Shown: in pieces, positions 49,309 to 58,589 of the stretch
Layout: every line of letters begins with the position of its first letter
Numbering within the stretch: position 1 is the stretch's first letter
Assembly (NCBI RefSeq): GCF_014205685.1
Contig: NZ_JACIIU010000004.1
Location: 186,001 to 250,000 of the forward strand
Length of the DNA: 64,000 bases
Direction: 5' to 3'
DNA from: Paenochrobactrum gallinarii
Lineage (GTDB): Bacteria > Pseudomonadota > Alphaproteobacteria > Rhizobiales > Rhizobiaceae
The notes under the pieces: model-generated
Seen by the model: only the letters and a program-made list of their open reading frames with translations
Databases searched by the model: none
What the model was told of the DNA's origin: nothing
Program-made: the position numbers and the translations under genes

Positions 49309-49947
49309 TTATTGCTCTATTTGCTCAGGCCCGCCAAAAACGGATAGTTCTGTCAGGTGAAAAAGCGCGCCGAGATATTTGACATATTCGGTCAAAAGCA
49401 CGCGCAACACATCGCCCTGAGTAACCCAATTCGTATTGCGCAGATCGCTGTTGACCACCGGATAGGGAATGAATTCCACATTATCCATCAGGCGTGAAAG
49501 CTCTAAAATAGAGCGCGGCATGTGGTAGTTATTGGTTACTACAATCACCCGCTTATAATTATGCGAGCGGATCCATTGCGCACTCTCAGTCGCATTGCCG
49601 ATAGTGTTGAGGGCTGTTCTGTCGAGATCAATGCAGCAATTCAGCAAAGCCTCATTGGCAATAGTCACCCGTTGCAGCGCTTTTTTATTGGTGGTCGGAT
49701 GTACACCACTGATGAGCAGTCGCTGGCCTTTTTTATCTTGCAGCAGTTCAATCGCCACATCAAGACGCGCCTTGCCGCCGGTTAAAACAATAATGGCGTC
49801 TGCCGGTTCCAGATCAGCAGGGGGAAGCATATTGCCGACTTTTTCGCTGAAGATGAAAAAGCCAACTGCCAGCACGATAATGCAGGATAACAGTATAACT
49901 GATATGGGCCGGAACCGTCGCATAATACGCCTGATAAGGGACATCAT
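49309..49947 (-). CDS. YdcF family (DUF218) membrane-anchored protein
   Basis: 212 residues: a single N-terminal membrane helix (about 15-35, ISVILLSCIIVLAVGFFIF) and a periplasmic DUF218 domain with ADAIIVLTGGKARLDVAIEL, LLISGVHPTTNKKALQ, and the characteristic RVIVVTNNYHMPRSILEL. Members such as SanA and ElyC are tied to envelope or peptidoglycan precursor homeostasis; the reaction is not known. It lies between plsC and ftsX on the same strand. Confidence 0.9.
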   Translation of the reverse strand: MMSLIRRIMRRFRPISVILLSCIIVLAVGFFIFSEKVGNMLPPADLEPADAIIVLTGGKARLDVAIELLQDKKGQRLLISGVHPTTNKKALQRVTIANEALLNCCIDLDRTALNTIGNATESAQWIRSHNYKRVIVVTNNYHMPRSILELSRLMDNVEFIPYPVVNSDLRNTNWVTQGDVLRVLLTEYVKYLGALFHLTELSVFGGPEQIEQ

Positions 49948-50056
49948 CCGATTAGTCCCTTTTAGCTCGGCAGTCAGTTGAAAAATAAAAATGGAGCATA
50001 ATCACTGTGCGGCTCTGGTTGTAAAAATATGGTTCTTGTCATGTATTATTGCCAGA

Positions 50057-51055
50057 TTAAACCGAAGTTCCGGGGCCGTCCATCTGTGATAATTGACGGA
50101 TGACAGTGATGCGGCTTGTCAGCATGGTGAGCAGGCTGACCATGAAAATAATAATGGCTGCGCCAATATATCCCTCGCGACCGATCACAAAATTACCAAA
50201 CATTGCTGCCGCCTGATCGCCCTCCGGTGTGGCCATGCGATTGTTTGACCACCAAGAGACAATGAAGAATATTGCCATAGCAAATGCGCCACCGCACAAG
50301 GCACCTTTTAGGGCTGTGCGGAAGAAATGCCATTCAAATTCCCGTGCGACGGTTTTGGATTCGGCACCGATAAAATGCAGCACTTCGATAATATGGCCAT
50401 TGCCGGACATGGCGCCGCGGGTGGCAAAAATTACGGTCAGGATTGTTGCCGACATCACCAGTGTGAGAACGCAAATGCCGATGAATACGGTTGTGTGAGC
50501 CATAGATGCTAAACGATCAATCCATGTGCGGTGATCGTCAAAACTGGCACCTGCTACCTGCTTGATAAGCTCTGCGCGAATGGCGGCAAAGTCCGGCGGT
50601 GCGTTTTCGTCAATGGTTACGACGACAAGACGGGGAACCGGCAGCTCATCCAGATCGAGACCTGTGCCAAGCCAAGGCTCCAGCAGGCGCGCTGTGGCTG
50701 CACGATCAACAATGCGGGTGCTGAGCACGCCGGCGAAACTTTGTGCGATCTGACTGGCATCCAGCAATGATTTCTCGATATCCTGTCCGTCAAGCGGCCG
50801 GATTTGAATGGTTGCTTCACGCGCAATCTGGCTTTGCCATGTGGTGGCAGAATCACGCACCAATGTCACGCCGCCAAGGGTGAGGCAGGCCAGAAAGGTC
50901 ATGATGGCAATGACAATCACCAAAGCCGTGCCGGTGACACTACCGTCTGGCACAATTGGAGTGGGGCCTTGTTTGCGCTTGCGTTTACCGACGGCTACAA
51001 AAAGCAGCTCTTTAATGTCGGCCAGATGATCGCTCAATTTTGATTGTCTACTCAT
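50057..51055 (-). CDS. ftsX: Cell-division ABC transporter permease FtsX
   Basis: Membrane partner of FtsE; in other bacteria FtsEX controls peptidoglycan hydrolases during division. The 332-residue form begins MSRQSKLSDHLADIKELLF. It has one helix near 50-70, a periplasmic domain to about 185, and three further helices in the C-terminal half, the FtsX topology. ALHFIGAESKTVAREFEWHF-like region (about 235-260) is the coupling segment. The ATG at 51055 overlaps the ftsE stop by eight bases; a TTG at 51064 is less likely. Confidence 0.9.
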   Translation of the reverse strand: MSRQSKLSDHLADIKELLFVAVGKRKRKQGPTPIVPDGSVTGTALVIVIAIMTFLACLTLGGVTLVRDSATTWQSQIAREATIQIRPLDGQDIEKSLLDASQIAQSFAGVLSTRIVDRAATARLLEPWLGTGLDLDELPVPRLVVVTIDENAPPDFAAIRAELIKQVAGASFDDHRTWIDRLASMAHTTVFIGICVLTLVMSATILTVIFATRGAMSGNGHIIEVLHFIGAESKTVAREFEWHFFRTALKGALCGGAFAMAIFFIVSWWSNNRMATPEGDQAAAMFGNFVIGREGYIGAAIIIFMVSLLTMLTSRITVIRQLSQMDGPGTSV

Positions 51056-51707
51056 AAATATCAAGCCTGCCCTGATCCAGAATCATACGACGGGCATCGA
51101 CCTGATCCATCAAAGACAAATCATGGGTTGCGATGATCACCGCAGTACCGGAGCGATTTAACTCTGCAAAGAGGCGCAACAAACGTTTGGCAAGCGGGGG
51201 GTCGACGTTACCGGTCGGCTCATCGGCGAGCAGTAGTTCCGGCTGATCAATCAGTGCGCGCGCAATAGCAACGCGCTGTTTTTCACCACCCGATAAAATC
51301 GGCGGCAGTACATGCATACGGTCGCCAAGGCCAACCCAGTGTAAAAGTTCTTCCACCTCAGCGCGATAAGTTGCTTCTTCTTTGCCGCGCACGCGCAATG
51401 GCAGCGCTACATTTTCATAGGTGGTCATATGATCGAGCAGGCGGAAATCCTGAAACACGATACCGATACGGCGGCGCAGCAGCGGAATTTCTTTGCGCTC
51501 AAGCCCGCTGATATCTTTGCCGAAAATATTGATAAGGCCGCGCGTTGGCTTCATCGCCATGAATAACAAGCGCAAAAGCGATGTTTTACCCGCACCCGAA
51601 GGGCCGGTTAAAAACTGGAATGAGCGCGCAGGGATGTGAAAGCTGACGTCCCGCAGGACTTCAGGCCCCATGCCATAACGCAAACCTACTTTTTCAAAGC
51701 GAATCAC
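51048..51707 (-). CDS. ftsE: Cell-division ATP-binding protein FtsE
   Basis: ABC ATPase subunit of FtsEX. The 219 residues have Walker A GPSGAGKTSLLRL, Q-loop IGIVFQDFRLLDH, signature LSGGEKQRVAIARAL, Walker B LLADEPTGNVDPPLA and the switch histidine in IIATHDLSL. It begins MIRFEKVGLRYGMGPEVL. First gene of the pair; ftsX overlaps its end. The 364 bp to hpt upstream are shared with a divergent promoter region. Confidence 0.95.
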   Translation of the reverse strand: MIRFEKVGLRYGMGPEVLRDVSFHIPARSFQFLTGPSGAGKTSLLRLLFMAMKPTRGLINIFGKDISGLERKEIPLLRRRIGIVFQDFRLLDHMTTYENVALPLRVRGKEEATYRAEVEELLHWVGLGDRMHVLPPILSGGEKQRVAIARALIDQPELLLADEPTGNVDPPLAKRLLRLFAELNRSGTAVIIATHDLSLMDQVDARRMILDQGRLDIYE

Positions 51708-52071
51708 CGCATGTTTTCCTTGAGGCTTTTCTCATTCAATATTGATCCTGAAGACCATTGCCCCTGATGGTTAACCTTCCGTTAATTTCGCTTGTTTTTA
51801 TTGTTTAAAAACGTGCAATTTTTTGACGGTGCCGGCTAAAAATCATCGCCTGCTAAGGCTGAGCAAAAGCAGATTTTATCGTCTATTTTCCGAATTCTCA
51901 TTTTGCATGAACCGCTTCTCGGATGGATGAAGCGAAAGACTATGCAAAAAACACAGCTAATATGACGAGAACAGGTGCTTTTTCCTAAAATTATGCTATA
52001 TACGCGGTGAGATTGTGGCTGTGAATGCTTTCGCAGCCCTTTATTTTTTTAACTTACGGAGAACCGGCACG
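51708..52071. other. Divergent intergenic region ftsE/hpt with an inverted repeat
   Basis: 364 bp without a supported gene. At 51901-51949 lies an interrupted inverted repeat: TTTTGCAT with ATGCAAAA at the ends, and CGCTT with AAGCG inside. Near 51997-52002 TATATA could be the hpt -10 box, with no convincing -35 element. TTGACG at 51833-51838 also lacks a good partner. The repeat could be an operator or a small extragenic palindrome. Confidence 0.4.
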
Positions 52072-52611
52072 ATGCCAGAAGTCGGCGGCAAGACACTTGA
52101 AGTACTGTTCAGTGCCGAACAGATTGCGGCTCGCAATGTTGAAATTGCGCGCGATATCGCAGACCGCAATTTTCATAATCTTTTGACTGTATCCATTCTC
52201 AAAGGATCATTCATTTTTGCTGCGGATTTGATCCGTGCAATGCATGATGCTGATGTGGAGCCGGATGTGGAATTCATCACGGTTTCCTCTTACGGAACAG
52301 GCAAAGTCAGCGGCGAAGTACGCTTGTTGCGTGACATCGACAGTGATGTGAAAGATCGCGACGTTCTGCTGATTGATGATATTCTTGAATCCGGCAAGAC
52401 GCTTACTTTTGTACGCGATCTGATGCTGGAACGCGGCGCGCGCAGTGTCAGCATTGCAGTGCTGCTGGATAAGCCGGTACGCCGTAAAATGGATATTGAA
52501 GCTGATTTTGTGGCTTTCGAATGCCCTGATTATTTCGTTGTCGGCTATGGCATGGATGTGGCGCATGCGTTCCGCCAGTTGCCTTATGTCGGCCGTGTGA
52601 TGGGCGAATAA
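52072..52611 (+). CDS. hpt: Hypoxanthine phosphoribosyltransferase
   Basis: Purine-salvage enzyme making IMP (or GMP) from hypoxanthine (or guanine) and PRPP. The 179 residues show VSILKGSFIFAADLIRA, the flexible loop SSYGTGKVSGEV, the PRPP motif DVLLIDDILESGKTL and the base-contact region KPVRRKMDIEADFVAFECPDYFVVGYG. CGGAGAA upstream sets the ATG at 52072; an in-frame codon at 52015 is not supported by the family alignment. Followed by a strong terminator. Confidence 0.95.
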   Translation: MPEVGGKTLEVLFSAEQIAARNVEIARDIADRNFHNLLTVSILKGSFIFAADLIRAMHDADVEPDVEFITVSSYGTGKVSGEVRLLRDIDSDVKDRDVLLIDDILESGKTLTFVRDLMLERGARSVSIAVLLDKPVRRKMDIEADFVAFECPDYFVVGYGMDVAHAFRQLPYVGRVMGE

Positions 52612-52634
52612 GATTTAGCCTGTCTTTGACAGAT

Positions 52635-52670
52635 TAAAGCCGCTGTGATGATGATCACAGCGGCTTTTTA
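52635..52670 (+). terminator. Intrinsic terminator after hpt
   Basis: AAAGCCGCTGTGAT (52635-52648), loop GATG, ATCACAGCGGCTTT, then more T. The stem is a perfect 14 bp. Confidence 0.95.
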
Positions 52671-52692
52671 TTGCCTGAAGTTTTTCGGGATG

Positions 52693-52800
52693 CGCTTTAG
52701 AGCGTCATATGCCAGACTTGGCACACAAAGGTTGCTCTGACACTTTAAAATCAGAGCATAATTTTACCTTAAACTGATCCGAGTTTAAGGAATTATGCTC
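52693..52800 (-). repeat. Dispersed palindromic repeat, copy B
   Basis: Read on the - strand from 52800, this matches copy A at 37-140 over about 104 bp, near 88% identical. Its leading palindrome is more complete: GAGCATAATT at one end and AATTATGCTC about 47 bp on. The first base of the element is the G of the TAG stop codon of the TIGR02302 gene, so the element abuts the coding region exactly. Confidence 0.82.
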
Positions 52801-55361
52801 TAATCAAATTTCAACAGGCGCTCCAGATAGTCTTTTTCCATCTGCGGGCTGAGGGCATCGCCAAGACGGCGGCGGATTTCATCCAGAATTTCGCGCGCAC
52901 GCTGAATGTCAATCTCGCCCGGTATTTTGGTGTTGTCGCCAAAATCAGGGCCGGTTTGGCCTTGGTTGCGGCCAAGCGGATCTTTGCCTGCCTGATCTTC
53001 ACTCGGCTGGCCGTTTTCACCCTGACCCTGACCTTCACCTTGGCCCATGGCTTCCTGCATTTTTTTCATCATGTCACGGCTGCCGCGACGCAAAGCATCA
53101 AGGGCGGATGCCTGATCATCATTGGCCTGCGCACTTTCATTGCGCCCCAAAGCATCACCCGCATTGCCCATGGATTTTTCTGCGTCTCTAAACTCTTTCG
53201 ACGGATCAATGCCTAAAGCTTTCAGGTCCTCGGAGAGTTTCTTCAATTCCGATTGCAGCTGTTTCTGCTGGCGTTGCAGGTTTTTCATCGCCTCTTCAAT
53301 ATCGGGCGAAATAGGGGGCTGTGTGCTCTCGGCATCTTCGTTTTCCGAGAAGAAATCTTCATCATTATCGCCGAATTGCTGCTGCATGCGCTGGTCGAGC
53401 GAGAAGGTTTCATTCATCATCTGCTGCTGGCGTCGCATCAGTTCGCCAAGCTTGTTCATCTGATTTTGCATCTGGCTTTGCTGGCTCTGGCCACCTTGGC
53501 CTTGCTGGCCGTTTTGTCCCTGTGCCTGACCTTGCCCCATTTGCAGGTTATTCATCAGGTTTTCGAGTTGTGACAGCAATTGCTGTGCTTCATCACGCGA
53601 GCCCTGACGAGCCAGATTTTCAATTTGGTCCATCATCTTTTGCAGGTCTGAAGGGGATAAAGTCCGCACATTGGCATTGGGTGGTAAAGCAGGGTTTTTA
53701 TTGTTTTGCTGGCGCTGGGCAAATTCTTTCAAGAAGGCGGCCATCGCCTCGCGCAGCTCATTGGAAAGTTTGGCAATCTCTTCTTGCGAGGCACCGTTTT
53801 CAATCGCATTGCGCAAAGCTTCTTGAGCCATGCGCAGGCGCTTTTCAGCAGCCGACAAATCACCGTCTTCGATGCCGCGTGCCACTTCCCACATATAATC
53901 AACGACATTGCGCAGATCATCTTCGGAATGTGCAATGGCCAAGCGGGTGCGGATGGTGCGGAGCCCTAAGAAATGTCCGGCATTTTTAATGGTGTCGGCA
54001 GGGCGCAGCATTACGGCATCAAGCATATCTAAAACATGCTCATTTTGCATGGCATCCATTGCCAGAATGCGGCGTTGTTCAGTGATGGCTTTTGCAAGAG
54101 GATTGGTGAAAGCGCGCTCAGGCAGGGTGATGGTGCGGCTCTCGCTATAACCGACCTGTCCGGCCTGATCGTTAACCACAAGGGTCAGCTCCACTTCACT
54201 GCCAGCCCATGGATGCATTGTCAGGTCTTTGACCGTGCTTGCATCTTCGGTGCCTTTGCGGGGCAGGGACAGCGTCAGTTCCGGCGCTTCATAAAGCATC
54301 AGCGTTTCATGATCATCGGCTTCAAGTGGTGTGATTTCGGCATAAGCGGAGGCGACCGGATAATCATCGGTGACTTTATAATGCAGTTGCAAAGTGCCGT
54401 TGCGGGCTTGGTCGGGCGCTTTGGTAAAGCTGATTTGTGGCAATTGATCCGGCGTAACAGTAAACTGCCAGGATTGGCTGCGCTGATTGACCGTCAACTT
54501 CACGGTCTGACTGTCATTCAATTCATATTGGAAATTGCGTGTATCTGCCGTGGGCTTGGTTTTGCCTTGTTCTGCTTCGTCTTCGGTCAGCTCCGGTTGA
54601 ATTGTTTCGCTTTTGCCGTTTGTGTCTTCTGCGATCAGGTATTCACGGGCGCTGCCCGAAATGCGCAATGAAAAGATACTGCCTTGCGGCACACTAATAG
54701 CTGCCTGCTCATCCGTATTCGCATTGAGAAAAATAGGTGCCTTGCCGGTATAACGCGGCGGTGTCACCCAGGCGTCAATACGGGCTGCCACTTGCTCTTT
54801 GGCTTCCGGCAAATGCACCATATCGATAAGGCGGCCACCTTTTGACCCGTAAGAAAAGGCAAAAGCAGTAACAAACAACAATAAAACCAAGGCGCGGATA
54901 CCAAGCGGATCACGCTCGGCAATGCGTGTATCAGGCAGGCCGGTTTGCAGATTCTTTAATTGGCGCGCCATGCGGCGCTGATGTTCGCGCCAGAGAGCCT
55001 GCGCTAAAGGATCATCACCGGTCGCAATTCTGTCTGTTTGTGTCGTCAGCGGCTGATGCGACAGCGCGTTGATCGTTTCAATGCGCTGATTGACCTCTTT
55101 TTCAGATGGAATGCGGACACGGGCAGGCAGAAAAACTGTTACAATCGCTACCACAAAAAGCAGGCTGAGCACGGTCAGATGCAGCCAATAAGGCATATGA
55201 TGAAAAAGGCCGAACCAGCTTAATGATGCCAATAATGCCAATGTGATGAGAAGCGGCAGTAAAAGCGGCCACATACGCTCGAACAATATCGTGAAAAATA
55301 CACGCAGGCGTATTTTCCGAAGTTCGTCCTTTGGCTTGTGATCAGGCAAAGCCATTCTCAT
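52800..55361 (-). CDS. TIGR02302/DUF4175 family large membrane protein
   Basis: 853 residues, of an alphaproteobacterial family with no known function. Two membrane helices lie near 30-75 and another near 150-165. A periplasm-like beta-rich middle follows (about 190-420), then a long helical, glutamine-rich C-terminal part. That part contains low-complexity stretches such as NNLQMGQGQAQGQNGQQGQ and several predicted coiled coils (about 470-760). The end, DIQRARKILDEIRRRLGD-like, is the family's conserved tail. A second Met at codon 3 is better spaced from GGAAAG. Its stop codon is completed by the repeat. Confidence 0.88.
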   Translation of the reverse strand: MRMALPDHKPKDELRKIRLRVFFTILFERMWPLLLPLLITLALLASLSWFGLFHHMPYWLHLTVLSLLFVVAIVTVFLPARVRIPSEKEVNQRIETINALSHQPLTTQTDRIATGDDPLAQALWREHQRRMARQLKNLQTGLPDTRIAERDPLGIRALVLLLFVTAFAFSYGSKGGRLIDMVHLPEAKEQVAARIDAWVTPPRYTGKAPIFLNANTDEQAAISVPQGSIFSLRISGSAREYLIAEDTNGKSETIQPELTEDEAEQGKTKPTADTRNFQYELNDSQTVKLTVNQRSQSWQFTVTPDQLPQISFTKAPDQARNGTLQLHYKVTDDYPVASAYAEITPLEADDHETLMLYEAPELTLSLPRKGTEDASTVKDLTMHPWAGSEVELTLVVNDQAGQVGYSESRTITLPERAFTNPLAKAITEQRRILAMDAMQNEHVLDMLDAVMLRPADTIKNAGHFLGLRTIRTRLAIAHSEDDLRNVVDYMWEVARGIEDGDLSAAEKRLRMAQEALRNAIENGASQEEIAKLSNELREAMAAFLKEFAQRQQNNKNPALPPNANVRTLSPSDLQKMMDQIENLARQGSRDEAQQLLSQLENLMNNLQMGQGQAQGQNGQQGQGGQSQQSQMQNQMNKLGELMRRQQQMMNETFSLDQRMQQQFGDNDEDFFSENEDAESTQPPISPDIEEAMKNLQRQQKQLQSELKKLSEDLKALGIDPSKEFRDAEKSMGNAGDALGRNESAQANDDQASALDALRRGSRDMMKKMQEAMGQGEGQGQGENGQPSEDQAGKDPLGRNQGQTGPDFGDNTKIPGEIDIQRAREILDEIRRRLGDALSPQMEKDYLERLLKFD

Positions 55362-55500
55362 CTTTCCGGTTCATATCTCTTCGGCTCATTTTCCGGCTGC
55401 GCCTTGGCCTTCTCGTTTGCGCAACAATAACATGCATCATGGCAAAGACGAGGCTTGGCCTTAAAAAAATGCATGCAACTTGTGCGAAAATGCCAAAGGC

Positions 55501-55532
55501 GACCTATCCGGTTGATAATGTCCGGACAGGTC
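55501..55532 (-). terminator. Hairpin downstream of lysA
   Basis: On the - strand GACCTGTCCGG pairs with CCGGATAGGTC around a loop of about 10 nt (one G-U pair). It lies 20-50 bp after the lysA stop. No clean T run follows, so termination is only likely. Confidence 0.45.
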
Positions 55533-55550
55533 TTGATTGCGGATTGCTGC

Positions 55551-56816
55551 TTAAAGCCAATCAGGAATGCTGTCCTGCGCGATCAGCTCTTCATAGCTGG
55601 TGCGCGGGCGCACAACATGGAAGCGATCACCATCGACCAGCACTTCCGGAATAAGAAGACGGGTGTTGTAAGTGCTTGAAAGAACAGCACCATAAGCACC
55701 GGCAGTGCAAACAGCGATAAGATCACCCGGATTTGGACGTGCCACTTCACGGTCTACACCCAGATAATCGCCGGTTTCGCAAACAGGGCCGACAAAATCG
55801 GCATGAATGCGCGGCGCATTATCGTCAGCTTCCACCACCGGGCGGATACCGTGATAGGCTTCATACAAGGTCGGGCGGATAAGATCATTCATCGCCGCAT
55901 CAACAATGATGAAGTTTTTGGCATCACCATCTTTAACATAGATCACTTCAGTGATCATAATACCGGCATTACCGACAATCAGACGACCCGGTTCAAAAAC
56001 TGTTTTCAAACCCAATGGGCGGATATGTTTACGCACGATTTCCGCGTAAGCATCCGGCAATGGCGGCGGGTTATTGTCGTCGTGGTAAGGAATACCCAGA
56101 CCACCACCCATATCGACATGATCGATCTGGTGGCCGTCTGCCTGCAATTCACGCACCAACTCTGCCATTAAGGCAAAAGCATCATCAAACGGTTGCAGAT
56201 CAATGATCTGGCTGCCGATATGCATGTCAATACCGGTGACTTTAATGCCCGGCAGTTCGGCGGCGCGCTTATAGGCTTCACGCGCACGCACACGCGGAAT
56301 GCCGAATTTGTTTTCGGATTTACCGGTGGAGATTTTGGCGTGGGTTTTGGCATCCACATCCGGATTAATGCGCAAAGAAACAGGCGCTACTTTGCCCAGA
56401 AGCACAGCGCGTTCCGACAGGAGTTCCAGTTCCGGCTCGGATTCCACATTGAAGCAATAAATGCCTGCATTGAGCGCGAAATCCATTTCACGCGCAGATT
56501 TTCCAACGCCTGAATAAACGATTTTTTCGGCAGGAATACCGGCAGCAAGTGCACGACGCATTTCACCTTCAGAAACCGTATCCGCACCAGCACCCATTTT
56601 AGCCAGTGTTTTCAACACGGCCTGATTGGAATTGGCTTTCAGCGCATAGGCCACCAATGGCTGCATATCGGCGAAAGCTTCCGAGAATACGCGGAAGTGG
56701 CGCTCGATCGTTGCGCGGGAATAGCAATAAAAAGGCGTGCCGACAGCATCGGCAATGTCGGAGATCTTCACATTTTCAGCATGGAGAACGCCGTCTTTAT
56801 ATTCAAAATGGTTCAC
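55551..56816 (-). CDS. lysA: Diaminopimelate decarboxylase
   Basis: Last step of lysine synthesis: meso-diaminopimelate to lysine, PLP-dependent. The 421 residues have K60 in VAYALKANSN for the Schiff base, the glycine-rich DMGGGLGIPY, EPGRLIVGNAG, and PVCETGDYLGVDRE with the active-site Cys/Glu from the neighbouring subunit. Fold type III (alanine-racemase-like). It follows lptM and argH on the same strand, an order shared by rhizobia. Confidence 0.97.
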   Translation of the reverse strand: MNHFEYKDGVLHAENVKISDIADAVGTPFYCYSRATIERHFRVFSEAFADMQPLVAYALKANSNQAVLKTLAKMGAGADTVSEGEMRRALAAGIPAEKIVYSGVGKSAREMDFALNAGIYCFNVESEPELELLSERAVLLGKVAPVSLRINPDVDAKTHAKISTGKSENKFGIPRVRAREAYKRAAELPGIKVTGIDMHIGSQIIDLQPFDDAFALMAELVRELQADGHQIDHVDMGGGLGIPYHDDNNPPPLPDAYAEIVRKHIRPLGLKTVFEPGRLIVGNAGIMITEVIYVKDGDAKNFIIVDAAMNDLIRPTLYEAYHGIRPVVEADDNAPRIHADFVGPVCETGDYLGVDREVARPNPGDLIAVCTAGAYGAVLSSTYNTRLLIPEVLVDGDRFHVVRPRTSYEELIAQDSIPDWL

Positions 56817-56852
56817 GGACTTCAGTCCTTAAAATTGAAAGGGTTAAACGTC

Positions 56853-57044
56853 TTACGGGATCAGCTTGTCGAGGATGAATGGCTCATCCCTGGCAGGTTT
56901 GGGAGCCGGTTCTGTGCGCCCGTACTCATCAGTCACAATGGCAGAAGGTGGCAGCTCCAGCGGGCCTTTACGACCGCAAGCCGTGAGAGTGCCTGCTATA
57001 AGCAGTGTGACTAATGCTGAGAAAATTACTTTCCGGCTCGTCAT
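56853..57044 (-). CDS. lptM: LptM-like small lipoprotein
   Basis: 63-residue lipoprotein. The signal peptide ends in LTAC with C23 lipidated, followed by GRKGPLELPP, the conserved mature N-terminus of LptM (YifL), which stabilises the LptD/LptE translocon for LPS export. The tail is short, acidic and proline-rich. It lies between argH and lysA, as in many proteobacteria. Too short for many gene callers, but the motif and spacing are convincing. Confidence 0.88.
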   Translation of the reverse strand: MTSRKVIFSALVTLLIAGTLTACGRKGPLELPPSAIVTDEYGRTEPAPKPARDEPFILDKLIP

Positions 57045-57124
57045 TGTTTGACCTTTAAAGCTTGGGTTTAACCCTTAATACGTATTTCGAAGCAGCCCGC
57101 TTGGGGTGAAGTAAAGCCTGAAGA

Positions 57125-58525
57125 TCAGGCTTTAACAATCCGCTTCTTCCAGTAACGGATCTGACGGCGCACTTCCTGCGGGGCAGTTCCGCCGAAAGAC
57201 TGACGGCTTTTAACCGATTTGTCTACGGTGAGGAAATCAAACACAGCATCGGTGATGCCGGAATGGATTTCCTGCAACTCGGCAAGGCTGAGCTTCGACA
57301 GGTCAACTTTTTTGGCTTCAGCCGCTGCAACAGCACGGCCGGTGACATGGTGCGCCTCACGGAAAGGCATGCCCAGTTCACGCACCAGCCAGTCGGCCAG
57401 ATCGGTTGCAGTGGAATAGCCGGAGCCCGCTGCCTTTTTCATTGATGCGGTGTTGATGGTGATGTCACGCACCATGCCGCTCATGGCAGCAATGCTGAGT
57501 TCCAAGGTTTCTGCGGCATCAAAGACGGCTTCTTTGTCTTCCTGCATATCTTTGGAATAAGCCAGCGGCAGGCCCTTCATGACAGTCAGAAGGCCAACGA
57601 GCGAACCGGTGATACGGCCCGTTTTGGCGCGCACCAGTTCGGCAGCATCCGGATTTTTCTTTTGCGGCATGATGGAAGAGCCGGTGGAGAAAGCATCGGA
57701 CAGACGCACAAAATTAAACTGCGGTGTCGACCAGATAACGATTTCTTCAGCCAGACGCGAAAGATGGGTGGCGCAGATCGCAGCAACAGAGAGGAACTCC
57801 AGCGCGTAGTCACGATCAGACACGCTGTCGATGGAGTTGCGGGTCGGCTCACGGAAGCCAAGTGCTTCTGCGGTCATATGACGGTCAATCGGAAAACCGG
57901 TTCCGGCCAGTGCAGCAGCGCCAAGCGGTGATTCGTTCATGCGTTCAATGGCATCACGTACGCGTGTCAGATCACGGCCGAACATTTCCACATAGGCCAT
58001 GCAATGATGGCCAAAAGTGACTGGCTGTGCCGTTTGCAGATGGGTAAAGCCGGGCATAACGGTAGCCGCATGTTCTTCGGCACGTTCCAGAAAAGCTTCA
58101 ATCAGGTTTTTCAACGCGGACGCTGTTTTTTCCAGCTCTTCTTTAACCCAGAGGCGGAAATCCAGCGCTACCTGATCATTACGCGAGCGCGCAGTATGCA
58201 AACGACCGGCAGAGGCGCCGATCAGTTCGGCAAGGCGTGCTTCAACATTCATGTGAATGTCTTCAAGCTTGCGGGAGAATGTGAATTTACCGCTTTCGAT
58301 TTCGGCCAGAACAGCCTTCAGGCCATCAACGATTTTTGCGTGATCTTCGCTCGCAATAATGCCGGATTTAACCAACATGTTGGCATGCGCAATGGAGCCG
58401 CGAATATCCTGACCATAGAGTTTTTGGTCAAAACCGATAGATGCGTTAATCTCTTCCATAATCGCATCGGGTCCTGAGGCAAAACGGCCACCCCACATCT
58501 GGTTGCTTGATTTTTGTTCGCTCAT
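57125..58525 (-). CDS. argH: Argininosuccinate lyase
   Basis: Splits argininosuccinate to arginine and fumarate. The 466 residues have the [18 protein letters not shown] start, [34 protein letters not shown] with the catalytic histidine, and the superfamily signature [16 protein letters not shown]. Start set at 58525 (MSEQKSSNQ); an in-frame extension to 58717 would run across tlpA's start and has no family support. Divergent from tlpA with a 64-bp gap. Confidence 0.97.
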   Translation of the reverse strand: MSEQKSSNQMWGGRFASGPDAIMEEINASIGFDQKLYGQDIRGSIAHANMLVKSGIIASEDHAKIVDGLKAVLAEIESGKFTFSRKLEDIHMNVEARLAELIGASAGRLHTARSRNDQVALDFRLWVKEELEKTASALKNLIEAFLERAEEHAATVMPGFTHLQTAQPVTFGHHCMAYVEMFGRDLTRVRDAIERMNESPLGAAALAGTGFPIDRHMTAEALGFREPTRNSIDSVSDRDYALEFLSVAAICATHLSRLAEEIVIWSTPQFNFVRLSDAFSTGSSIMPQKKNPDAAELVRAKTGRITGSLVGLLTVMKGLPLAYSKDMQEDKEAVFDAAETLELSIAAMSGMVRDITINTASMKKAAGSGYSTATDLADWLVRELGMPFREAHHVTGRAVAAAEAKKVDLSKLSLAELQEIHSGITDAVFDFLTVDKSVKSRQSFGGTAPQEVRRQIRYWKKRIVKA

Positions 58526-58589
58526 GCTCGTATGCCTCAGGCTTAACGGTAAAATTATTATAAGACGAAATGGCAGGAAACAGCGACAG

